This document shows, piece by piece, positions 1 through 4,378 of a stretch of 5,737 nt of DNA; the stretch's first letter is position 1; each line of letters begins with the position of its first letter. The stretch is from an uncultured Emergencia sp. (lineage in GTDB: Bacteria > Bacillota > Clostridia > Peptostreptococcales > Anaerovoracaceae). Location of the stretch: assembly GCA_902476665.1 (NCBI GenBank), contig CABSEO010000148.1, positions 1 through 5,737 on the forward strand, given 5' to 3'. A program made the position numbers and the translations under genes. The notes below the pieces were generated by a model. That model was not told the DNA's origin. It saw nothing but the letters and a program-made list of their open reading frames with translations, and made no database searches.

Positions 1-306
1 CTGTTAAAGATGCAGAAAATCCGAACGATTTTGGAATGGAATCCGGGAAATCACTTCAAAGATGCCGGAATCCGGACAGCGAAAGGGTTTGCGTGGCTCA
101 TAAGGAATCAGGGGGCCGAGTAATCAGGGATCAGACCGCAATATGCTTTTTCACGAGCCTATTTTACAGTGGCTTCTGCAGAACAGAAAGAAAACCTGCT
201 CACTTCGGAAATGACGCTTCGTTCGGCGCTGGAGTTTTTGAATGTTCCGGGAGAAGTGATCCGAAAAGCCGATGAAATACTTTCGGAGATTCCGAACCGA
301 AAATAA
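1..306 (+). pseudogene. Decayed or interrupted 3' coding remnant, family not recognised
   Basis: Frame 1 reads openly from the left edge to a TAA at 121-123, then on in the same frame to a second TAA at 304-306. The second part (from about 150) looks protein-like: residues such as SAEQKENLLTSEM and LEFLNVPGEVIRKADEIL suggest charged amphipathic helices. It has no convincing start codon or ribosome binding site after the first stop; the only early candidates are GTG at 172 and an internal ATG. The simplest reading is the C-terminal end of one gene broken by a nonsense mutation, with its 5' part outside the window. I do not recognise the family. The overlapping frame starting at 36 is richer in Cys, Arg and Ser and looks less like protein. 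Alternatives are two unrelated remnants or a chance open frame. Confidence 0.3.
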
Positions 307-324
307 TAATGATAATTATTACTA
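305..324. promoter_or_regulatory. Fur/PerR-family operator-like palindrome
   Basis: An AT-rich inverted repeat, TAATAAT-gata-ATTATTA, is centred near 313. Read as AATAATGATAATTATTACT it matches 15 of 19 positions of the classical Fur box GATAATGATAATCATTATC. TGATAATTATTACTA (310-324) matches 13 of 15 positions of the Bacillus-type 7-1-7 Fur box. PerR and Zur boxes are closely similar, so the regulator cannot be assigned. It lies about 36 nt upstream of the predicted -35 element of the nitroreductase promoter. That is rather far for simple promoter blocking, unless a second promoter lies nearer or several dimers bind. Confidence 0.5.
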
Positions 325-360
325 TTGTAATGCAAAATAGACAAATCTAACAGAAATTCT

Positions 361-389
361 TTGGATTTCATTTTATGAGATGGTAAAAT
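361..389 (+). promoter_or_regulatory. Predicted sigma-A-type promoter of the nitroreductase gene
   Basis: TTGGAT (361-366) and TAAAAT (384-389) are separated by exactly 17 nt and match the -35 and -10 consensus at 4 and 5 of 6 positions. Transcription would start near 396, leaving a leader of about 80 nt before the ATG at 475. It is the best promoter-like pair in the gap between the 306 stop and the nitroreductase gene, and it lies downstream of the Fur/PerR-like palindrome. This is inference from spacing and consensus only. Confidence 0.5.
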
Positions 390-474
390 AGCTTCAGAAC
401 GATGGGAAAATCCGTCGTAGAGTATCCGTCAATTATAGATATACAAACATGTGGCAGCAGGAGAAGGAGGAGCG

Positions 475-972
475 ATGGACAGTATTTTTCACAGAATCAG
501 TGTTCGCAGGTATGAAGACAAACAGGTGGAAAAAGAAAAGTTGATGCAGATTTTGCGGGCGGGTATGCAGGCACCCAGCGCGTGCAACCAGCAGCCGTGG
601 GAATTTTATGTGGTGACGAATCCGGAAAAGATCAAAGCGCTTTCCAAAGCGACACCCTATGCGGGATGTGCAGCAAACGCGCCGGTCGTAATCGTGCCTG
701 TATATCGGAAGGAAGGACTGATGGCTCCGGATTTTGCGCAGATTGACCTTTCGATTGCACAGGAAAACATGTGGCTTGAAACGGATGCACAGGGGCTTGG
801 CGGTGTGTGGATCGGAATCGCTCCGATGGAAGAATGGATGGAGGAAGTCCATAAGCTGCTGGAGCTGCCCAAAGAGGTGGCGGTATTTTCCCTGTTTGCG
901 CTCGGATATCCTGCGGAAAGCCGCGCGCAGGAAGATCGCTTCCATCCGGAGCGGATTCATTTTCTGGAGTGA
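475..972 (+). CDS. Nitroreductase-family FMN-dependent oxidoreductase
   Basis: The product is 165 aa, typical of the short single-domain members of the nitroreductase superfamily, which use FMN and NAD(P)H to reduce nitro compounds, quinones or other substrates, usually as cytosolic homodimers. Visible hallmarks are the N-terminal FMN-phosphate motif RISVRRY (residues 7-13), APSACNQQPW (33-42), the D-x-S-x-A-x-E-N segment at 91-98, and GLGGVWIG (107-114) on the flavin side. The ATG at 475 is preferred over the in-frame GTG at 451: it has AAGGAGG at 464-470, and MDSIFHRISVRRY is the usual family N-terminus. The upstream codons largely encode the ribosome binding site itself. It is the first gene of a likely three-gene run with the ArsC/Spx-like and LURP-one genes, and a Fur/PerR-like palindrome upstream hints at metal or peroxide control. 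The true substrate cannot be read from the sequence. Confidence 0.92.
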   Translation: MDSIFHRISVRRYEDKQVEKEKLMQILRAGMQAPSACNQQPWEFYVVTNPEKIKALSKATPYAGCAANAPVVIVPVYRKEGLMAPDFAQIDLSIAQENMWLETDAQGLGGVWIGIAPMEEWMEEVHKLLELPKEVAVFSLFALGYPAESRAQEDRFHPERIHFLE

Positions 973-1043
973 AACAGAGTTCGAGTGCGGACGTGAGCCG
1001 TGTCAGGAGCCTATGACGAAAACATTCAAAAACGGAGAACAAT

Positions 1044-1412
1044 ATGATAACAGTATTATGCTATAAAAAATGCACCACCTGTCAGAAAGCGTTCAAATGG
1101 CTGGATGCAAACGGCGTGGAGTACAAAGAGCGCGCGATCAAAGAAGAGAATCCAACCTATGAGGAACTCAAAACGTGGTATGAAAAGAGCGGACTGCCGC
1201 TGAAAAAATTCTTCAACACGAGCGGAATGCTCTATAAGGAGCTGGGATTAAAGGATAAGCTGCTGGAAATGTCCGAAGAAGAGCAGCTAAAGCTTCTTTC
1301 GACGGACGGAATGCTCGTGAAGCGTCCGCTCGTAGTCGGAGAGAAAACGGTGCTGACCGGATTTTCTGAAAAAACCTGGACAGAGCAGCTTTTAGGACAA
1401 AAGATATCTTAG
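1044..1412 (+). CDS. ArsC/Spx-family thioredoxin-fold protein
   Basis: The product is 122 aa and belongs to the ArsC/Spx/MgsR/YffB family, a thioredoxin-like fold with an inserted helical domain. The redox motif is C10-T-T-C13 just after the first strand (MITVLCYKKC), as in Spx-type members that sense disulfide stress. Arg94 in VKRPLVV corresponds to the conserved RPL motif next to the cis-proline, and GF (106-107) is the usual C-terminal signature. Members include arsenate reductases, the RNA polymerase regulator Spx, and uncharacterised YusI/YffB types. No ars genes are present here, so arsenate reduction is not supported, and the short length and lack of Spx-specific context argue for the uncharacterised YusI-like group. 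The start has GGAG at 1034-1037, six bases upstream. The gap to the nitroreductase stop is 71 nt without a clear terminator, so cotranscription is likely. Confidence 0.9.
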   Translation: MITVLCYKKCTTCQKAFKWLDANGVEYKERAIKEENPTYEELKTWYEKSGLPLKKFFNTSGMLYKELGLKDKLLEMSEEEQLKLLSTDGMLVKRPLVVGEKTVLTGFSEKTWTEQLLGQKIS

Positions 1413-1441
1413 GCTGAGAAACAGCGGAAAGGAGCTTAGGT

Positions 1442-1918
1442 ATGAAACTGTTATTTCGGCAGAGATTTTTTTCATGGTTTGACAGTTACGATATTTACGA
1501 TGAAGACGGCAATACAGTGTATGTGGTAAAAGGGCAGCTTTCCTGGGGACACTGCCTGAAAGTATTCGATGCGTCAGGACAGGAGCTGGGGACGGTCAAA
1601 GAAAAAATACTGACCTGGCTGCCGAAGTTCGAACTGTATGAGGGCAGCAGCTACGTTGGATGTATCAGCAAGGAGTTGTCCTTTTTCAAACCCCGCTATG
1701 ATATCGACTGCTGTGGCTGGCATGTAGAGGGCAGCTTTCTGGAATGGGATTATTCCATTACCGGGGCAGCAGGAGAGCAGGTAGCAGTGATTTCAAAAGA
1801 AATATTCCATATGACGGACACCTATGTTCTTGATATTATCAATCCGGTGAACGCACTGCGGGTGCTGATGTTCGTGCTGGCGATCGACGCGGAAAAATGC
1901 TCCCGGAGTTCAAACTGA
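1442..1918 (+). CDS. LURP-one-related (YxjI/Tubby-like fold) protein
   Basis: The 158-aa product matches the LURP-one-related family (YxjI type) along its whole length. That family adopts a Tubby-like beta-barrel around a central helix, and its bacterial function is not established. Characteristic stretches are RQRFFSWFDSYDIYDEDG (6-23), GQLSWGH (31-37), WLPKFELY (59-66), FFKPRYDIDCCGWHVEG (81-97), the WDY segment (102-104), the strand ending ISKEIFHMTDTYVLDI (117-132), and the hydrophobic C-terminal helix ALRVLMFVLAIDAEKCSR (138-155). The length is normal and the gene looks intact. AAAGGAG at 1428-1434 lies seven bases from the ATG, and the 29-nt gap from the ArsC/Spx-like gene suggests one transcript. 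The first repeat copy begins 21 nt after its stop, and no T-rich terminator is visible there. Confidence 0.92.
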   Translation: MKLLFRQRFFSWFDSYDIYDEDGNTVYVVKGQLSWGHCLKVFDASGQELGTVKEKILTWLPKFELYEGSSYVGCISKELSFFKPRYDIDCCGWHVEGSFLEWDYSITGAAGEQVAVISKEIFHMTDTYVLDIINPVNALRVLMFVLAIDAEKCSRSSN

Positions 1919-1939
1919 GTGCGCGGAAAAATCCCGGGA

Positions 1940-1960
1940 GGGGTCAGACCCTGGTCAAAG
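1940..1960 (+). repeat. Interspersed GC-rich repeat, copy 1
   Basis: GGGGTCAGACCC, then T, then GGTCAAAG, followed by CC. GGGT and ACCC can pair across CAG. The copy begins 21 nt after the LURP-one stop codon, and copy 2 begins 27 nt downstream. It is one of six same-orientation copies in the window. Confidence 0.8.
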
Positions 1961-1966
1961 CCGTTT

Positions 1967-1986
1967 GGGTCAGAGCCCGGTCAAAG
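1967..1986 (+). repeat. Interspersed GC-rich repeat, copy 2 (tandem to copy 1)
   Basis: GGGTCAGAGCCC followed directly by GGTCAAAG. The pairing potential (GGGT/GCCC with a T-G wobble) is weaker than in copies 5 and 6. It ends four bases before the first recognisable codon of the Vsr-like remnant at 1991, so it marks the junction where the rest of that gene is missing. Confidence 0.75.
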
Positions 1987-1990
1987 TCTC

Positions 1991-2138
1991 GAACGTGATG
2001 ATGAAGTGAACAAACAATTGCTGTTTCTTGGCTTGACTGTAATTAGATTCTGGGGCAAGGATATTAGAAAAAATGTGGATGAATGTTGTTGAAGAGGCAA
2101 TTTGGGGTAAAGTTGAAAGAATTATTGTAAAGAGGTGA
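1991..2138 (+). pseudogene. C-terminal remnant of a Vsr/DUF559-like endonuclease, frameshifted
   Basis: Reading from 1991 gives ERDDEVNKQLLFLGLTVIRF then WGKDIRKNVDEC, ending at a TGA at 2090-2092. In the +1 frame from 2088 the segment continues as VEEAIWGKVERIIVKR to a TGA at 2136-2138. The pattern of charged residues, LGxTVIRFWGxDI and then NxDECVEEAI is the characteristic C-terminal end of very-short-patch-repair/DUF559-type PD-(D/E)XK endonucleases, which nick or cut DNA and often sit beside cytosine methylases. The N-terminal two thirds with the catalytic acidic residues is absent. Repeat copy 2 occupies the position where it should continue, and no methylase is present. The piece has no start, is frameshifted by about one extra base near 2087, and cannot be functional. 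The family call is from remembered family signatures, not a search. Confidence 0.6.
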
Positions 2139-2142
2139 AATT

Positions 2143-2655
2143 ATGGAACTAGAAACAGCACGTCTCATTTTAAGAAAATTTACTGAGGCAGATTATGATG
2201 ATTTATATGAGTTCTTGTCACAGTTAAGAGACAGCGAATTTGAAGGCTATCCGGGAATTAATTATGAAAATGGAAGGGAGCACTTAAAGTACAGAGTTGA
2301 TTCTGATGAATTTTATGCAATAGAGTTGAAGGAAACAGGTAAAGTTATCGGAAATATATATTTTGGTAAACGTGATTTTGAAGCAAGAGAAATTGGCTAC
2401 ATTGTGAATCAGGATTTTCAGCGGCAAGGATATGCATTGGAGGCAATCACTGCTTTAATAGAAATGGCTTTTTCAGAGGGGATACATAGGGTGTTTGCAG
2501 AGTGTGATCCAAGAAACGAATGTTCATGGCGGTTGTTAGAAAAAGCAGGATTGGTCAGAGAAGCTCATTTTAGAAAAAATGTTTTCTTTCATAGGGATGA
2601 ATATGGACAGCCAAAATGGAAGGATACATATGTGTATGCCAGAATTGCTGTTTGA
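2143..2655 (+). CDS. GNAT-family N-acetyltransferase (RimJ/RimL-like)
   Basis: The 170-aa product is a GNAT acetyltransferase of the Acetyltransf_3 (RimJ/RimL-like) group, which transfers acetyl from acetyl-CoA to an amine on a protein N-terminus, antibiotic or small molecule. The start METxRLILRKFTEADYDDLY is typical (MELETARLILRKF at 1-13). GKVIGNIYFG (66-75) forms the central strands. IGYIVNQDFQRQGYALEA (84-101) carries the pyrophosphate-binding QRQGYA loop. DPRNECSWRLLEKAGL (122-137) gives the conserved Asn/Ser and helix that contact CoA. AGAGGTG at 2131-2137 is the ribosome binding site. The gene is more AT-rich than the nitroreductase-to-LURP-one run before it, which fits separate acquisition. 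It sits alone between repeat copies 2 and 3. The acceptor substrate is unknown. Confidence 0.9.
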   Translation: MELETARLILRKFTEADYDDLYEFLSQLRDSEFEGYPGINYENGREHLKYRVDSDEFYAIELKETGKVIGNIYFGKRDFEAREIGYIVNQDFQRQGYALEAITALIEMAFSEGIHRVFAECDPRNECSWRLLEKAGLVREAHFRKNVFFHRDEYGQPKWKDTYVYARIAV

Positions 2656-2682
2656 GGATGTTGGTACCTGCCCGCGGTCAAA

Positions 2683-2703
2683 GGGGGCAGACCCCGGTCA
2701 AAG
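2683..2703 (+). repeat. Interspersed GC-rich repeat, copy 3, with an extra half-copy
   Basis: GGGGGCAGACCCC then GGTCAAAG, followed by CC. GGGG and CCCC can pair over GCAGA. An extra GGTCAAAG (2676-2683) immediately precedes it, so the module is partly duplicated. It starts 27 nt after the GNAT stop and is followed within 13 nt by the remnant at 2716. Confidence 0.8.
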
Positions 2704-2715
2704 CCAGTCAGGGGT

Positions 2716-2799
2716 GATAAGAATCAGTGGAACGCACAATTTGACTGGATCATTGATGTTATGCTTAAGATGAAGAAGTCATTTAAAAAGTATCTGTAA
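2716..2799 (+). pseudogene. 3' fragment of an unidentified gene
   Basis: Reading in frame from 2716 gives DKNQWNAQFDWIIDVM followed by LKMKKSFKKYL and a TAA at 2797-2799. The aromatic and charged amphipathic pattern (QWxxQFDWI, then a Lys-rich helix ending KKYL) looks like the extreme C-terminus of a real protein. It is reminiscent of the end of DUF4268-type nuclease-associated proteins, but this is a weak resemblance judged by eye. There is no start codon with a ribosome binding site, and the 5' part is replaced by repeat copy 3. The UDG-like gene follows 18 nt after the stop, so the debris now serves as its 5' leader. Confidence 0.4.
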
Positions 2800-2817
2800 G
2801 TGAAGGAGTGAACCGCT

Positions 2818-3480
2818 ATGAGTATCGCGATGTGCCAAAAAGAACTTTTCGACAAGTTACGGCAGTTGGATCCTTCAATTATTGTGGATGGTGTTCCTGA
2901 TGAGGCGCAATATATATCAGCACCATATCGAATTATGTATGTACTGAAGGAAGTAAACGGCGGTTCAGGGTGGAGCTTATGTGACCATCTGCAAAGTGGC
3001 GGTCGAGGCTGTGAACATGATCCGACATGGGACAACATAGCGAGGTGGACGGAAGGCATTTTTAATCTTCAAAAAGAATTGCCATGGTCAGAAGTGGAAA
3101 AAGACTGTTGGACCAGACGTGAAAAGATGCTTCCTAAAATCTGTGCTATTAATGTGAAGAAAACATCTGGCAGCTATGTGTCAAAAAATAAAGAAGTCTA
3201 CACGGCGGCATTAAACAATGCGAATATTCTGCGGCGACAGTTTGAGCTATATGCTCCTGATATTGTGATTTGCTGTGGTACTGAGCAGGCATTTGTGAAT
3301 GCTTGTTTGCGTGAAAAACAAATAGATTGGAAGATGACCACTCGTGGAGTTTGGCACTTCAAAGATGGAAATAAAATTGTTATCACTTTCTCTCATCCTG
3401 CGGCGCGTGTGAAGGATTGCTATCTGTACTACGCATTATTGGATGCTGTGAGAGAAATATTGAATGTAGAGGTGAAGTAA
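2818..3480 (+). CDS. Putative uracil-DNA glycosylase-like protein
   Basis: The 220-aa product is not one I can name firmly, but its motif order suggests the uracil-DNA glycosylase superfamily fold. PYRIMYVLKEVNG (36-48) is a first strand plus loop in the position of the family's motif I. W71 and W77 frame a helix. CAINVKK (109-115) follows. YAPDIVICCG (145-154) is a central strand, and ITFSHPAAR (189-197) resembles the terminal HPS/HPxxR motif that contacts the DNA minor groove. Classical catalytic GxDPY is absent and replaced by LKEVN, so base excision activity is unproven. The length is within the usual range. AAGGAG at 2803-2808 supports the ATG at 2818. It stands alone between repeat copies 3 and 4. 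Alternatives are another alpha/beta nucleotide-processing protein or a defence-associated UDG-like factor. Confidence 0.55.
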   Translation: MSIAMCQKELFDKLRQLDPSIIVDGVPDEAQYISAPYRIMYVLKEVNGGSGWSLCDHLQSGGRGCEHDPTWDNIARWTEGIFNLQKELPWSEVEKDCWTRREKMLPKICAINVKKTSGSYVSKNKEVYTAALNNANILRRQFELYAPDIVICCGTEQAFVNACLREKQIDWKMTTRGVWHFKDGNKIVITFSHPAARVKDCYLYYALLDAVREILNVEVK

Positions 3481-3507
3481 ATGCTGTTTGGAAGAAAAAA
3501 GAACTAG
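3481..3507 (+). other. Micro-ORF of 8 codons directly after the UDG-like stop
   Basis: ATG at 3481 abuts the TAA of the UDG-like gene and reads MLFGRKKN before TAG at 3505-3507; repeat copy 4 begins 8 nt later. The preceding gene ends GAGGTGAAGTAA, which offers GAGGTG as a possible ribosome binding site. It could be the surviving start of a gene whose body was replaced at the repeat, or it could be chance. No function is implied. Confidence 0.25.
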
Positions 3508-3515
3508 GTCCGGGG

Positions 3516-3536
3516 GGGGGCAGATCCCGGTCAAAC
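3516..3536 (+). repeat. Interspersed GC-rich repeat, copy 4, with a G9 tract
   Basis: GGGGGCAGATCCC followed by GGTCAAAC. The 5' side is expanded to nine consecutive G residues (3512-3520), a length prone to slippage. It begins 35 nt after the UDG-like stop and ends 21 nt before the ATG of the nuclease-like gene. Confidence 0.75.
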
Positions 3537-3557
3537 TCCGAACGATTGGGAGGGTGT

Positions 3558-4303
3558 ATGATTTTTCGAAATACGGGGAGAAGCCAGGTAGTGTACCAGA
3601 GTGTCTGGGGAAGAAAAGAGTTTCTGCAAGTGAAGATTGAGCCTAATGCTGAAAAAAACCGACTTCATATCGGTTTACAGGAGATTCTGAGAAAGCTTGC
3701 GAAATTATCAAGTCTGTTTATAAAATTGAAAACGAGTCGTTATTTGACCGGCAATACAAACGGGCGATCAGCGGCGATGGAGATGAAAAAAAGAAAATAT
3801 TAATGCTACATTCTTCGTCGCGGCTTGCCCTGCTGACATTTTACAATATCAGTGATGAAAACACATTGGTTCTTAATATCCATGGAAATGACGTTGAGTT
3901 TAACTATTCTACGTTTGAATTCAAAAATCCGGTGATTGGATATCCGTCAAACATGGATATTGTACTCGTAAGCAAGGACCGAAAGACGGCTTTGTTTCTC
4001 GAGTCCAAGTTTTCAGAGTATTATGTGAGTGCTGGAAATAAAAGCACACCGATCAGTGTACAGTATGCGACCAATCGCTACAGCAGCTTCTTTTACGAAA
4101 AGCAGTGGCTGGAGTCAATTGGAATAGATACGGATTATGATTCCGATGAATTGTATAAGCAACTTGCCAAAAAGATGAATCAGAAGATTACGGATGACGG
4201 ACTGGCGAATAGATTTGTAGTGCTTGGAGAAGAACTGAAGTACTCAGATCTGCTGAAAAGAGCGAATATAGAACCGCTGTCAGCAGATTTTTACGAGGTC
4301 TGA
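3558..4303 (+). pseudogene. PD-(D/E)XK nuclease-like gene with a -1 frameshift
   Basis: The ATG at 3558, with GGGAGG at 3548-3553, opens MIFRNTGRSQVVYQSVWGR, read up to AEK near 3656. The frame then degenerates and stops at 3803. A -1 shift at the A7 run (3652-3658) restores an obviously coding frame, KPTSYRFTGDSEKACEIIKS onwards, open to TGA 4301-4303; the joined protein would be about 248 aa. The downstream piece alone opens at ATG 3803 (166 aa) but has no ribosome binding site. In that numbering, D52 in SNMDIVLV and E67-S-K69 in ALFLESKF fit a D-x14-E-x-K nuclease core, with E39 as a possible helical acid. This resembles PGN_0703-like restriction-endonuclease-fold proteins, judged by eye. 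The stop codon lies inside GAGGTC repeats, so the C-terminus may be truncated. It could be a pseudogene, a sequencing error in the homopolymer, or a programmed frameshift. Confidence 0.6.
3653..3676 (+). other. A AAA AAC slippery heptamer overlapping a small stem-loop
   Basis: In the upstream frame the codons end gaA-AAA-AAC (3653-3659), the canonical X XXY YYZ pattern for -1 slippage, and slipping back one base enters exactly the frame that is open downstream. AAACCGA (3656-3662) and TCGGTTT (3670-3676) can form a 7-bp stem with a 7-nt loop. It overlaps the heptamer instead of lying 5-9 nt downstream, so it is not a typical stimulator. On the minus strand the same hairpin plus T7 resembles a terminator, but no minus-strand gene leads into it. 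Confidence 0.4.
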
Positions 4304-4338
4304 GGTCACGAGGTCAGGGGTCAAACCCCCGGTCAAAG
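4295..4338 (+). repeat. Interspersed GC-rich repeat, copy 5, with expanded GGTC modules
   Basis: The core is GGGGTCAAACCCCC then GGTCAAAG (4317-4338), where GGGGT and ACCCC pair over CAA. It is preceded by three GAGGTC units at 4295, 4302 and 4310, giving five GGTC modules in about 40 nt. The nuclease-like gene's stop codon (4301-4303) falls inside this block. GAGGTCA plus the core's first 14 bases (4310-4330) recurs identically at 5637-5657. Confidence 0.8.
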
Positions 4339-4378
4339 CCTTCTTGGAAAGGCTGAATGATGAGCAATAGGAAGATTT

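Noticed and set aside
433..960. Long minus-strand open frame opposite the nitroreductase gene (175 codons)
   Set aside because: Its product is rich in His, Arg, Cys and Phe and has no family signature; it mirrors the codon pattern of the clearly real + strand gene.
2033..2065. Possible promoter TTGACT with a downstream GATATT for the GNAT gene
   Set aside because: The spacing is 21 nt and both elements lie in codons of the Vsr-like remnant; not convincing.
3656..3676. Minus-strand terminator formed by AAACCGA/TCGGTTT followed by T7
   Set aside because: No plausible minus-strand gene reads into it; the pairing lies inside the coding frame of the nuclease-like gene.
3417..3803. 128-codon + frame running from inside the UDG-like gene through repeat copy 4
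   Set aside because: It is a composite: out-of-frame UDG-like sequence, repeat sequence, the genuine N-terminus of the nuclease-like gene from 3558, then out-of-frame sequence after the A7 run. It is not one gene.
4317..4338. Repeat hairpins as intrinsic terminators
   Set aside because: The stems are only 3-5 bp and are followed by GGTCAAAG instead of a T-tract; a real terminator already stands before copy 6.
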